Shown here piece by piece: positions 33,281 to 42,248 of a DNA stretch of 64,000 bases. How positions within the stretch are numbered: the stretch's first letter is position 1; each line of letters opens with the position of its first letter. The notes below the pieces were generated by a model. The model searched no databases, was not told the origin of the DNA, and saw only the letters and a program-made list of their open reading frames with translations. Source of the stretch: a virus; the IMG/VR virus record IMGVR_UViG_3300012582_000005, positions 126,001 to 190,000 of that record, one strand, 5' to 3'. The position numbers and the translations under genes were made by a program.

Positions 33281-33320
33281 GGGGGAATGTTTTTTCGCAA
33301 AGAAACTTCCCTCTTTTTTT
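33281..33320 (+). terminator. intrinsic terminator
   Basis: GGGGGAA...GTTT (33281-33292) pairs with AAACTTCCCTC (33303-33313), with one bulge and one G-U, followed by TTTTTTT. Confidence 0.75.
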
Positions 33321-33367
33321 ATAAACATTTTTAAATAGTTTGTTATAATAACAAATCTATTGTATTT

Positions 33368-33712
33368 GTGAAATTAAAAATTGATTATAGTAAAGGCTAT
33401 CCAAGTAAAATAGATGAAGTAAAAATTGATGGTTTATATGAAATTCTTTTAGAGCATAGAGGACTTTTTATAGACTATTATTATAAGAATGTTGATACTA
33501 AAGCATTATCGCATATTTATTTTACGAATGATTGTGGTTCACTAAAAGATAGCTTAATTTTCATAGCAACAACTTCATTAAACATAGATAAATATATTTT
33601 TTGGACAAATACTGATTCAATTGTTCAAATTTGTTCAAATGATTTTTTACCTTTATTAAATATAATAAAGACATTTGTAAGAGAATACAAAATTACTAAT
33701 CTTTTAAATTAA
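33368..33712 (+). CDS. hypothetical protein, 114 aa
   Basis: GTG start at 33368. Mixed alpha/beta (LYEILLEHRGLFIDYYYKN, SLIFIATTSLNIDKYIFW). No recognised family. It precedes the glycan operon by 44 bases and may be its first gene. Confidence 0.5.
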   Translation: MKLKIDYSKGYPSKIDEVKIDGLYEILLEHRGLFIDYYYKNVDTKALSHIYFTNDCGSLKDSLIFIATTSLNIDKYIFWTNTDSIVQICSNDFLPLLNIIKTFVREYKITNLLN

Positions 33713-33756
33713 ACTATTTTTATATTTTTGGTATAATTAAAAAATAATACCTTTTT

Positions 33757-34407
33757 GTGTTTCATAAATACTTCAGTAAAACATTCCTTATCAATCTTGA
33801 TAGAAGACCAGATAGATTAAGAGCCTCACAAAGACGTGCTGATTTAATAGGATTAGAATTCGATAGATTTCCTGCATGTGATGGTGCTAAAGAAAAATTA
33901 CAAATACCTACACCATCAGAAGTTGGTCAATCACCAACATATTGGAATTTAGCTGCTGCTGGGTTATGCGTAACACTTTTAAGAATATATGAAAAAGCTA
34001 AAGCGGAAAAATTAGACTCAATTCTCATTTTAGAAGATGATTTTGAGTTTAGCCCCGATGTTAAAGATATTAACACTTTCATTGATACTAATATGAAAGA
34101 CATTCCATCTGATTGGGAGACTATATATTTTGGTGCTAATCATGCAAAACCATTTTTACATCTTACCGAAAACGTAGCAAGATTGGGTGGAGCATATACT
34201 ACACATGCACATGCTATACGTTCGACAGTATTTGATATTATGATAGAAGAACTATCTAAAATGAATAATCCTGTGGATGTTACTTATTGTAATACTATTC
34301 ATTCAAGAGGAAATTCATATGTATTTAGACCACATCCAATATTACAAGCGGAAGATTATTCTGATATAGTAAAAAGTAGAGTAAATTATACATTTTTAAG
34401 ACGATGA
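33757..34407 (+). CDS. glycosyltransferase family 25-like protein
   Basis: 216 aa, GTG start. Family GT25 features: FLINLDRRPDRL at the N-terminus, FDRFPACDG, an ILILEDDFEF strand with the acidic pair typical of the nucleotide-sugar metal site, WETIYFGAN, and a TTHAHAIRS segment. GT25 enzymes extend lipooligosaccharide or protein glycans, commonly with UDP-galactose. First transferase of a tightly overlapped glycan operon; its TGA overlaps the next ATG. Confidence 0.8.
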   Translation: MFHKYFSKTFLINLDRRPDRLRASQRRADLIGLEFDRFPACDGAKEKLQIPTPSEVGQSPTYWNLAAAGLCVTLLRIYEKAKAEKLDSILILEDDFEFSPDVKDINTFIDTNMKDIPSDWETIYFGANHAKPFLHLTENVARLGGAYTTHAHAIRSTVFDIMIEELSKMNNPVDVTYCNTIHSRGNSYVFRPHPILQAEDYSDIVKSRVNYTFLRR

Positions 34408-35198
34408 AAATAGTAAATCTAAGGGATAATAATTTTGGACATCAAGAATATGTGTCTAAATATGGTAATTCAAATTTGATTAAATGGGATAGAAAATGTT
34501 CTCAACCAGGTATTACTGTTTATACTGATATGTACTTAAATGATCACATTTTAAGAATTGGTGGTGATAAAATTGCGTGGTTAGTTGAGCCGATTGCAAT
34601 CAATGGATATTGTTATCAATGGATAATTAATAACTATTCATCATTTAAAGAAGTGTGGACACATGACGATGAAATTTTAAAGCTTACTCCAAATGCTAAA
34701 TTTGTACCCACTGGTGGCGCGTGGGTAGATTTACCAGAACATAAAATTTGGGATAAAACAGAACTATATTCATTTATAGCAAGTAATAAAAATTGGACTA
34801 CTGGACATCAACTTAGACAACACATAAGAGCTATCTTACCATCTAATATTCCACAATTTGGTAAAGGTTATAAAGAAATAAAAGAAAAGTCGGAGGCTCT
34901 TAATAATTTTGCATATTCAATAACGGTTGAAAACATACAAAGAGATACATATTTTACCGAGAAAATAATAGATTGTTTTTTAACAGGGACAGTTCCTATA
35001 TATTGGGGTACTAAAAAAGTAAATGATTTTTTCGATGAAAATGGAATAATCCATTTCAATTCAATAGAAGAATTACAAAGTATACTTAAAGATATTTCAT
35101 TTGAAGATTATAACAAAAGATTAGAATCAATAAGAAATAATTTCGAGCAAGCGAAAAAATATATTATACCAGAGGAGTGGGGTATTAAATCATGGTAA
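34404..35198 (+). CDS. GT10-like (alpha-1,3-fucosyltransferase-type) glycosyltransferase
   Basis: 264 aa. The C-terminal signature SITVENIQRDTYFTEKIIDC followed by FLTGTVPIYWGTKKVNDFF matches the GT10 donor-binding motif (FEN...YVTEK...L-x-G-x-VPIYWG). The N-terminal half (KIAWLVEPIAING, a VWTHDDEI strand, FVPTGGAW) fits the acceptor domain. Known GT10 enzymes add fucose from GDP-fucose; the actual sugar here is not proven. Overlaps both neighbours. Confidence 0.8.
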   Translation: MKIVNLRDNNFGHQEYVSKYGNSNLIKWDRKCSQPGITVYTDMYLNDHILRIGGDKIAWLVEPIAINGYCYQWIINNYSSFKEVWTHDDEILKLTPNAKFVPTGGAWVDLPEHKIWDKTELYSFIASNKNWTTGHQLRQHIRAILPSNIPQFGKGYKEIKEKSEALNNFAYSITVENIQRDTYFTEKIIDCFLTGTVPIYWGTKKVNDFFDENGIIHFNSIEELQSILKDISFEDYNKRLESIRNNFEQAKKYIIPEEWGIKSW

Positions 35199-35926
35199 AA
35201 CTATTTTATAGTGGTGGTAGAAAAGGAAATCAGATGATGGAGTATTCCGTAGCAAGAATTATTGCAGAATCTAAAGGATATAAATTATACGCTGATTCAA
35301 TAGAAGGATTTGAAAATACTAAGAATATAGTAGATGGGAATATTATAAATAATAATTTTTATTATAATAAACATCAATTTAGATTAGATATGCAACATAT
35401 TTTAAATCATAAAGGTGGTATAGTTTTAAGTGGATATTTTCAAAGATATGAATTAATTAAAGGACATAAAGAAAAACTTAAAAATTGGTTTTATATCGAA
35501 AATGATACTTGGAAAAAACCAGGTAATAATGATTTAGTCGTTCATATAAGATTGGGTGATTATAAAAATATAGGTAAAAACTATTTAGGGTTTGACTATT
35601 ATTATAATACTATAAAATCAGAATCGTTCGATAATTGTTACATAGTCACTGATGAACCAACACACGAAGATATTAAAAAATTAGAATCAGAAGGATGTAA
35701 AATAATTAGTAATAGTGCATTAGAAGATTATTATTTTCTTAGAAATGCAAAAAAATTAGTAATATCACATTCCACATTCAGTTGGTGGGCAGCTTATTTA
35801 GGTGATGCACACACTATTCATTTTCCAGTTTATTCCAATTCCGATAGCAGAGGTTTATGGGGAATAGGGTATGATTTAGATTTAATCATCGATGACGATA
35901 CAAGAATAATTTATAAAAATATTTAA
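35192..35926 (+). CDS. GT11-like (alpha-1,2-fucosyltransferase-type) glycosyltransferase
   Basis: 244 aa. GGRKGNQMMEYSVARI corresponds to the GT11 GGLGNQMFQYA start; VVHIRLGDY is the HxRxGD motif; CYIVTDEPTHEDI and ISHSTFSWWAAYLG match the C-terminal motifs (SxSTFSWWxAxL). Such enzymes transfer fucose in alpha-1,2 linkage. Two fucosyltransferase-type genes side by side suggest a defined oligosaccharide. Confidence 0.8.
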   Translation: MVKLFYSGGRKGNQMMEYSVARIIAESKGYKLYADSIEGFENTKNIVDGNIINNNFYYNKHQFRLDMQHILNHKGGIVLSGYFQRYELIKGHKEKLKNWFYIENDTWKKPGNNDLVVHIRLGDYKNIGKNYLGFDYYYNTIKSESFDNCYIVTDEPTHEDIKKLESEGCKIISNSALEDYYFLRNAKKLVISHSTFSWWAAYLGDAHTIHFPVYSNSDSRGLWGIGYDLDLIIDDDTRIIYKNI

Positions 35927-36246
35927 TGAAAATAGATAATATAGATGTTAGTAAATTAACATATTTTGGAACTACTGATGAGAAATGTAAATGTTTTATA
36001 TATGATGATGTGTTATTAATGGTAAGCCCAAGTAGTATTATGATTCGTGAATTGTCTAATATTAATATTATTAAACTTAATACATCATATATTGATTTAA
36101 ATACATTTGAAATCAAGTTTAAAATCTTTGATGAAAATTTTAATGAATATTTTAAAAAAATAAAAATTATTAATATAAATCAAAAAGATATATTTAATAT
36201 TGCTAAAGCAGAACAAAGAAAAAGAAAAATAGATGGTATCATATGA
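35926..36246 (+). CDS. hypothetical protein in the glycan operon, 106 aa
   Basis: Starts at the stop codon of the GT11-like gene (TAATG) and overlaps the next gene by 4 bases, so it is a genuine operon member. Beta strands in the first half (LTYFGTTDEKCKCFIYDDV), charged helix at the end. No family recognised. Confidence 0.55.
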   Translation: MKIDNIDVSKLTYFGTTDEKCKCFIYDDVLLMVSPSSIMIRELSNINIIKLNTSYIDLNTFEIKFKIFDENFNEYFKKIKIININQKDIFNIAKAEQRKRKIDGII

Positions 36247-37133
36247 TTTTAGATAATATAAAAAATATAGTATTCTTTAATCATTTTCATAATGGTGATG
36301 TGCATGTTTCAAGAGGATTTTTAAAATTTATTATTGATAAATTTCCACAATTCAATTATTTCTATACACATAAAAATGATAGTAATTTAACAAAAGATTT
36401 GAATTTAACATTCTTACCCAATGATATAAAAAATAATACTATTATTCAAGAAGAATTAATGTCATATAAAAAAGTAGATGATACTATTTATATAAATACT
36501 TGGTATTGTTCAGGACATAGAAAATTTTTTCAAGAATGCACATTTATTAGTTTATACAATCTATTTGGTTTTTATTTTCAAGAAATATTTGGAATAAATA
36601 TTAATGATTTTGATGAACAAACATTTTTACCATCTATAGATTTTAGTAAATGTTTAACTGAACATATAGATGAATTTTTTAATAAAAAGAACAATCCATG
36701 TATTTTAATATCAAATGGTAATACTTTATCTGGGCAATCATTTAATTTTGATTTTAATCCACTGATATTACAACTATCTAAAACATTTCCAGAACATAAC
36801 TTCTTATTAAGTAATAAAATGGGGAATATTGTAAATGAAAGCAATGTTTTCTATACGGAAGATATTATTAAATCATCAGAAAATGACTTAAATGAAAATT
36901 CATATATTTCATTAAAATGTAATATTATTATAGGAAGAGATTCAGGAACATATACATTTTGCTATATAAAAGAAAATATACTAAATCCTGACAAAACTTT
37001 TTTGAGTTTTAGTTATAATAATATTATAACAAATTGGTATGAAAAAAGAACGGCTAAAATATTACATAGTCGCAATATGAATTCTTATCAAGATATTTTT
37101 AATGTTATAGCGTCAGTTATAAAAAATAATTAA
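36243..37133 (+). CDS. GT-B-like glycosyltransferase or related enzyme, 296 aa
   Basis: FFNHFHNGDVHVSRGFLKFI at the N-terminus resembles the first nucleotide-fold loop of GT9-like (heptosyltransferase-type) proteins. The C-terminal half has ILISNGNTLSGQSF and CNIIIGRDSG segments typical of the donor-binding domain. No metal-binding DxD is evident, as expected for GT-B. Donor and acceptor unknown. Confidence 0.5.
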   Translation: MILDNIKNIVFFNHFHNGDVHVSRGFLKFIIDKFPQFNYFYTHKNDSNLTKDLNLTFLPNDIKNNTIIQEELMSYKKVDDTIYINTWYCSGHRKFFQECTFISLYNLFGFYFQEIFGININDFDEQTFLPSIDFSKCLTEHIDEFFNKKNNPCILISNGNTLSGQSFNFDFNPLILQLSKTFPEHNFLLSNKMGNIVNESNVFYTEDIIKSSENDLNENSYISLKCNIIIGRDSGTYTFCYIKENILNPDKTFLSFSYNNIITNWYEKRTAKILHSRNMNSYQDIFNVIASVIKNN

Positions 37134-37138
37134 TATAC

Positions 37139-37741
37139 ATGAAAAAAATATGTATTTTTGGTTCAGGTGGATTTGCTAAAGAAGTGTATGCATTAGCACT
37201 TGATTGTAAATATATCGTAGATGCCTTTATAGATGTTAAAGAAAATAGTGATATTTTAGGATTACCAGTAAAAACAGTTGAATATTACGATACGTATAAA
37301 CATTACGGTGTATTAGGTATAGGTTCTCCAAAAATAAGAGAAAAAATAGTAAGAGAAAATCCAAATGTTGAATGGATTTCACTAATTCATCCAAATGCTG
37401 TTATATCATCTTTAAATATACAAATAGGTAAGGGTGCTGTTATATGTGCAAATAGTATAATAACAGCAGATATAAAAATAGGAGATTTTGTACAATTGAA
37501 TTTAGCTACTACTATAGGACATGATTGTATTATAGGTGATTATTTTACCACTGCACCAGGTGTTCATATAAGTGGTAATTGTTTAATAGGAGATAGAGTA
37601 TATTTTGGTACAGGGTCATCATCAAAAGAAAGAATAAACATTACATCTGATTCAACTATAGGAGCAGGTGCATGTGTTTTAAAAAGTATAATCGAACCAG
37701 GTGTTTATGTTGGAATACCTGCTACAAAAATAATAAAATAA
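37139..37741 (+). CDS. PglD/NeuD-like sugar N- or O-acyltransferase
   Basis: 200 aa. An N-terminal Rossmann-like fold (KKICIFGSGGFAKEVYALA, sugar-nucleotide binding) is followed by a left-handed beta-helix with hexapeptide repeats (IGKGAVICANSIITADIKIG, IGHDCIIGD, VHISGNCLIGDRVYFGTGS, TIGAGACVLKSI, GVYVGIPATKII). The catalytic His is probably in TTIGHDC. PglD acetylates UDP-4-amino sugars and NeuD sialic acid; the adjacent DegT aminotransferase makes a 4-amino sugar substrate plausible. Confidence 0.85.
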   Translation: MKKICIFGSGGFAKEVYALALDCKYIVDAFIDVKENSDILGLPVKTVEYYDTYKHYGVLGIGSPKIREKIVRENPNVEWISLIHPNAVISSLNIQIGKGAVICANSIITADIKIGDFVQLNLATTIGHDCIIGDYFTTAPGVHISGNCLIGDRVYFGTGSSSKERINITSDSTIGAGACVLKSIIEPGVYVGIPATKIIK

Positions 37742-37758
37742 AAAATAAATATAAAACT

Positions 37759-38067
37759 ATGGCAGACACTTTAGGAAGTTTAATGGACAAACTCATAACA
37801 GTTGATATGAAAATGTGGGATAATCAAGAATTGTTATATGAAATCAGAAGAATGACATTTGATGAGTATAAAACTAAATATTTCGCAGATGAAAAAGGTG
37901 CTGAATTATTATGGGAGGGTTTAAAAAAAGCATGTGACCTTAATGTTCAAAGAAATCAATTAATTGATGAAATTGATCAAAAAATAGTTAATTTAGTAGA
38001 AGCTAAATTTAGAGGTGATGATTTAGATGATGGTAAAAATATCCAAAGAAAACATAAAACATATTAA
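37759..38067 (+). CDS. small helical protein in the glycan operon, 102 aa
   Basis: The start ATG at 37759 (MADTLGSLMDKLITVDMKMW) is preferred; an upstream in-frame start at 37672 would lie inside the acyltransferase. All-helical, Met/Lys/Asp-rich. Proteins with a similar ADTLGSLxDKLxIVxxKxW start occur in sugar and LPS gene clusters, but I cannot name the function. Its stop overlaps the next start. Confidence 0.55.
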   Translation: MADTLGSLMDKLITVDMKMWDNQELLYEIRRMTFDEYKTKYFADEKGAELLWEGLKKACDLNVQRNQLIDEIDQKIVNLVEAKFRGDDLDDGKNIQRKHKTY

Positions 38068-39182
38068 TGATACCAATTTATAAACCTTTTTTAAACGAAA
38101 AGAATTTATATCATGCCCATAAAGCAATAGATTCTACTTGGATTTCATCTGTTGGCGATTATTTAGATTTATCAAAAAATAAACTAAAAGAAATCACCAA
38201 TAGTAAATATGTAGTGCTAACAAATAATGGTACTACGGCTACACATTTATTAGCATTAGGTTTAAAATTTAAACACCCGAAAATCAATAGAATAATTGTT
38301 CCAAACAACGTTTATGTAGCTGCTTGGAACAGTTTTATATTTGGTCCTAAATATAAGTTAATTCCAATTGATGCAGATTTAGATACTTGGAATTACAATC
38401 TTGATGAAATAGAAAAACATATTGATGAATATACTGCAATATTAGCAGTTCATAATGTTGGAAATATTATTAACATACCAAAACTTAAAGAGAGATTTCC
38501 AAACACACCAATACTAGAAGATAATTGTGAAGGATTTTTAGGTAAATATTCTAAAGATGGTAATTTAGTGCATTCTGGTACAGAATCATTAATGAGTTCA
38601 ATTAGTTTCTTTGGGAATAAAACAATTACATGTGGTGAAGGAGGTGCGGTTTTAATACAAGACGAAGAATTATTCGAATATATCAACAATATCAAATCAC
38701 AGGGTCAATCCAATATTAGATATATTCATAAATATCTTGGATATAATTATAGAATGACTAATATTCAAGCTGCTCTACTTTACGGTCAAATGGAAGACTT
38801 GGAAACTATAACATCATTGAAACATAATGTAATAACAGAATATAAAATTAAGTTGGATTATTTAGTCGAAAAAGGATTGCTACAATATCAAAAAAGTGAA
38901 GATGGTACTCAACATTCAATGTGGATGTTCGGTGTCAGATTTCCTACTATTAATCAAAAGATAAAAAAAGAATTGGAATTATATTTATATTCTAATTCTA
39001 TTGAATCAAGACCAATGTTCTATTCAATAAAACATCATGAACATTTAAAGAATATTAAATGTGAAACTAAAAATGCAGATTTACTAAATTCTCAGTGTCT
39101 TATATTACCATCATATCCAGAATTATCTGGTAGTCAGATTAAATATATAGGTGAAAAGGTAGTTAAGTTTTTCAATGTTTAA
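38067..39182 (+). CDS. DegT/DnrJ/EryC1/StrS-family PLP aminotransferase
   Basis: 371 aa. Family features: WISSVGDYLDLSK, YVVLTNNGTTATHLLALGL, PNNVYVAAWNSF, LAVHNVGNI, LEDNCEGFLGKY (PLP Asp), SFFGNKTITCGEGGAVL (PLP-binding Lys in GNKT), and a LGYNYRMTNIQAALLYGQ C-terminal motif. These enzymes transfer an amino group to C4 (or C3) of a nucleotide-linked keto sugar. No dehydratase (RmlB/PglF type) is in this window, so the keto-sugar substrate would come from the host or another phage gene. Next to a PglD-like acyltransferase, the pair could make an N-acylated amino sugar. Confidence 0.88.
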   Translation: MIPIYKPFLNEKNLYHAHKAIDSTWISSVGDYLDLSKNKLKEITNSKYVVLTNNGTTATHLLALGLKFKHPKINRIIVPNNVYVAAWNSFIFGPKYKLIPIDADLDTWNYNLDEIEKHIDEYTAILAVHNVGNIINIPKLKERFPNTPILEDNCEGFLGKYSKDGNLVHSGTESLMSSISFFGNKTITCGEGGAVLIQDEELFEYINNIKSQGQSNIRYIHKYLGYNYRMTNIQAALLYGQMEDLETITSLKHNVITEYKIKLDYLVEKGLLQYQKSEDGTQHSMWMFGVRFPTINQKIKKELELYLYSNSIESRPMFYSIKHHEHLKNIKCETKNADLLNSQCLILPSYPELSGSQIKYIGEKVVKFFNV

Positions 39183-39975
39183 GATAAAGTTGTTTCTTGG
39201 AATAGGTGATATTATATTAACCAAGTCTTATTTACTACATATTCTTAAAACTCAACCAATAGAAGTTGGGTTTCATGATGCTATAATTAAAAGTTATATT
39301 TCTAATCCTAAAATAGTAGATTTTTCATACGAATTTTTAAAAACTGTTTATCACGAACATGGATTTTCAATATCTAAATCCCCCACCTTACACGAAAACC
39401 CTTTAAATTGGTCAGATCTTAGAAACAGAAAAGTACCAGAAAGTATAATTGATTTATCATCAGTTTTAGCTCCATATGAAGTTCAATATTCTAATTATAT
39501 TTGTATTAATACTAAAATTAGAGATTTACATCATGATAAATTTTTAAAATTATTACCATTCTTTAAAACAGTTCTAAATGAACTATCTTTAAAATATAAT
39601 ATAATATTAATGGGTGAGAAAGAAGTTGAAAAAACAATTGAATATAATAAATTACCCAATTTAGTTTATAGTATGTATCCATATATTAAAGATATAAAAT
39701 GTATAGATTTAACTGTGGATAAACTAGGAAATACTGAATCAAATTTAGAGAAACTAAAATATGATGCATCATTAATGAGGAGTGCTGTATGTACAATAAA
39801 TGTAGGTGCGGGCGGTAATTTGTCAATAAGTAGCTCAGTTGGAAAATCAATCAACTATATGGAAAATGTAGTATATTTCAATCATAATTTTTTGGATTTT
39901 AAAGATAATGTCTACAAAAATTGTTCAGTATATACAAATTTTGATAAATTTTTACAAGGATTGAGAAATCTCTAA
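39175..39975 (+). CDS. GT-B-like glycosyltransferase or related enzyme, 266 aa
   Basis: Overlaps the aminotransferase by 8 bases. Start FKIKLFLGIGDIILTKSYLL resembles the GT9/heptosyltransferase GxGDxI loop. A central IILMGEKEVEKTI and a C-terminal CTINVGAGGNLSISSSVGKS loop fit the donor-binding half. The family is distantly related to the 36243-37133 protein in layout. Last gene of the glycan operon. Confidence 0.5.
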   Translation: MFKIKLFLGIGDIILTKSYLLHILKTQPIEVGFHDAIIKSYISNPKIVDFSYEFLKTVYHEHGFSISKSPTLHENPLNWSDLRNRKVPESIIDLSSVLAPYEVQYSNYICINTKIRDLHHDKFLKLLPFFKTVLNELSLKYNIILMGEKEVEKTIEYNKLPNLVYSMYPYIKDIKCIDLTVDKLGNTESNLEKLKYDASLMRSAVCTINVGAGGNLSISSSVGKSINYMENVVYFNHNFLDFKDNVYKNCSVYTNFDKFLQGLRNL

Positions 39976-40026
39976 TTTATTAGATAAAAGTGCATTTTGT
40001 TTGACTTTAAAATAAATATATACTTT

Positions 40027-40692
40027 ATGAAGTATTTAAAACACTATTTCTATTATATCAATCAATTAACTATAAAAGAATCATTTTCTATTATTTTAGA
40101 AAATGATGAAGTAGCATTTAAAACACAAGTACCCGAATATAAAGTTTTGGGTAAAGTTAATATTGATGATATAGAAAACAAGAAAAGAAAGAGATTAAAC
40201 AATTCAGAAATAATGGCTAATACTGTAAAAGTTGTTGAAGAGCCAAAAAATACTAATAGTTTAATTAGAAAACATTTTACTGAAGAATTTAACTGCAAAT
40301 TTAATATTTATTTTAAAGAAGAGCATGTTAAACAAAGAATGGAAGAAAGAAACATCACAGAAACAGAAATAATAAATTTAATTAAGAGTTCTATAAAGCC
40401 TATGGTATATTTCGCATTTAAATATAAGTTTCATATTTTAAAAAATATTGATGTTAATAATGTTAATAACAATTCATTCATGATAAGATATTTACACAAT
40501 CATACCAACGATTTACAAATTCCTATTAATGTTGTATATAAAAGCTTTAGTGAATATGATATAATCGTACATACTGTAATAAATTATGATCCAGTAAAAA
40601 TGTGGGATGGTCAATATATTATTAATATTCATGATGATGAACAACCCGAACTTCTTATTAAAAGAAATGGTTCTCTTATCCCAGTAGAATAA
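40027..40692 (+). CDS. hypothetical protein with targeting-like N-terminus and DUF4258-like segment
   Basis: The frame is open from a TTG at 39997, but the ATG at 40027 (MKYLKHYFYYINQLTIKES) is preferred because it yields the recurrent N-terminal peptide. Residues ~95-150 (FKEEHVKQRMEERNITETEI) resemble the HxxxRMxERxI helix of DUF4258/RelE-like small proteins. Residues ~170-215 are beta-rich. If the relation holds it could be a nuclease-like or RNA-binding protein packaged in the virion, but that is speculative. Confidence 0.5.
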   Translation: MKYLKHYFYYINQLTIKESFSIILENDEVAFKTQVPEYKVLGKVNIDDIENKKRKRLNNSEIMANTVKVVEEPKNTNSLIRKHFTEEFNCKFNIYFKEEHVKQRMEERNITETEIINLIKSSIKPMVYFAFKYKFHILKNIDVNNVNNNSFMIRYLHNHTNDLQIPINVVYKSFSEYDIIVHTVINYDPVKMWDGQYIINIHDDEQPELLIKRNGSLIPVE

Positions 40693-40750
40693 TAGTTGAT
40701 AATTAAGGTAAAGTTGTGAGTATCATCGTGTAAAAAGTAAAATATGATAT

Positions 40751-40762
40751 TTTATATATACT
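40751..40762 (+). promoter_or_regulatory. candidate late promoter box (TTTATATATACT)
   Basis: TTTATATATACT lies 19 bases before the ATG at 40782, similar in sequence and spacing to the boxes of other putative structural genes. Confidence 0.4.
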
Positions 40763-40781
40763 AAAAATATAATTCAATTCA

Positions 40782-42047
40782 ATGAGTAAATCTCTTAAAA
40801 ATTTCTCCATTTTTTTAAAGGAAAATTGGTCAAATAAATTAGAAGAGTTTGTTGATGATGTAGTAGAAGATGATGATAACGTTTCTGATAATAACATTTC
40901 TGGTGAAAATGTGGATGCTTCTGAAGAAGAAACAGACACAGAAGACGCAAAAGATGAGCAAAAAGAAATAGTTAAACCATCTGTTGAACACACATCAGTA
41001 CCTTCTGTTAATTCTGTTAATACTGAATGTAAAGTAGTTTTTTTGTCTGGTGTGGTATCTACAATAGGTAAAGAAAATGTAAATAGTATCATTAGCGCAA
41101 AACTTAAAGACAAACTTTGTAGTGATAATTGCAAAGATGTACAACTTTTTCAATTAAATATTCAACCAGCATCAGAAGGTGATGAACCTATGGACGGTAT
41201 GGTTCAAGTTTATGATGCTGTTAAAGAAGCTGATGCTATAATAGTTTGTTCTGATTTAAAGAAAGGACAAATATCTTCAGTATTACAAACTACATTAGAA
41301 AGATTATCTAACCATTTTAAAAACAAAGAATTAAGAAATAAAGTATTCGGCTCTGTAATTACAGGTGAAGAAGACGCACATCAAAGTGTTAAATCATCAC
41401 TATTGAATTTTGCTAATAATATGGCTATGATTGTTGGTGGAGATTGTAATGTTTTCTGCCCTATTTCAGAAGGAGAAACTTTAGGTGATTGCGATAACAA
41501 TTTTGAAACTGATACAACAAGTGCATCTACTTGCATTAAAGAATTATGTCATGCTACAGCATCTATTCGTGGTACAGTGGAAACTATGACACCTTTAGTT
41601 GATGATACTAAACCTACGGCTATATCAACAATTTTAAATTTTGACAACTTTGAAAATAAAGAAGATGAAAATTCTGATGATTCGGAATATGATGATGATG
41701 GTGAAGAAGAGGAAGATGATGAAACAGAAACAGAAAAAACTTCAACTGAAGAAGATTCGAAATTAAATAACTTCGATGAATTTGATGGCGAAGAGGAAAA
41801 CTTTGAAGATGATGATGAATCTGATGAAAAATCAATGGAAGAAGAGGAAGAAGGCTATTACTATGACTATAATAATAACATTTGTAATAACAGAACTGAA
41901 ACTCCTATGACAAAACCAAATCCAGTTAAGCTTACAAATGAATCTAACGGTTGTGGTAAAAAAGGTTGTGAAAATTGTAAATGTAAAAAAACAAACGAAT
42001 CTTCACTTTTAAATTTTTCTAAATTTATGAACCAAAGAAAAAAATAA
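40782..42047 (+). CDS. acidic protein with flavodoxin-like core and repeated LxNFxxF motifs
   Basis: 421 aa. N-terminus SKSLKNFSIFLKENW, then an acidic linker. Residues ~80-260 look like a flavodoxin/NADPH-dependent FMN-reductase fold: CKVVFLSGVVSTIGKEN strand-loop, VYDAVKEADAIIVCSDLKKG, ISSVLQTTLERL helix, KVFGSVITGEEDAHQSVKSS. The usual phosphate-loop Ser/Thr cluster is not obvious, so FMN binding is uncertain. Residues ~285-370 are extremely acidic. L-x-N-F-x-x-F motifs recur at LKNFSIF, LNFDNF, LNNFDEF and LLNFSKF (C-terminus). A Cys-rich CGKKGCENCKC segment precedes the end. It may be a head scaffold or adaptor. Confidence 0.55.
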   Translation: MSKSLKNFSIFLKENWSNKLEEFVDDVVEDDDNVSDNNISGENVDASEEETDTEDAKDEQKEIVKPSVEHTSVPSVNSVNTECKVVFLSGVVSTIGKENVNSIISAKLKDKLCSDNCKDVQLFQLNIQPASEGDEPMDGMVQVYDAVKEADAIIVCSDLKKGQISSVLQTTLERLSNHFKNKELRNKVFGSVITGEEDAHQSVKSSLLNFANNMAMIVGGDCNVFCPISEGETLGDCDNNFETDTTSASTCIKELCHATASIRGTVETMTPLVDDTKPTAISTILNFDNFENKEDENSDDSEYDDDGEEEEDDETETEKTSTEEDSKLNNFDEFDGEEENFEDDDESDEKSMEEEEEGYYYDYNNNICNNRTETPMTKPNPVKLTNESNGCGKKGCENCKCKKTNESSLLNFSKFMNQRKK

Positions 42048-42067
42048 TTATGCATTTTAGCATAATA

Positions 42068-42098
42068 AAAAACCCTGACTTTTTAAATCAGGGTTTTT
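42068..42098 (+). terminator. intrinsic terminator
   Basis: AAAAACCCTGA and TCAGGGTTTTT form an 11-bp stem with a CTTTTTAAA loop, just after the 421-aa gene. Confidence 0.85.
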
Positions 42099-42248
42099 AG
42101 TTACTTAACAATTTCACACTTTTTTACGTTATAAAACATGAATACTTTAAAATCTTCATGTTTTAGTTATTTTAACTTTGTGATATAACCACAAGTAGTT
42201 TAAAATCCCAAAAAAATAATTGAAAATTTAAAACATTTCGCTTTTTAA

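Noticed and set aside
40703-41134. 143-codon minus-strand ORF, Ser/Thr-rich, opposite the flavodoxin-like gene
   Set aside because: Composition is the reverse complement of acidic GAA/GAT codons, typical of an antisense shadow.
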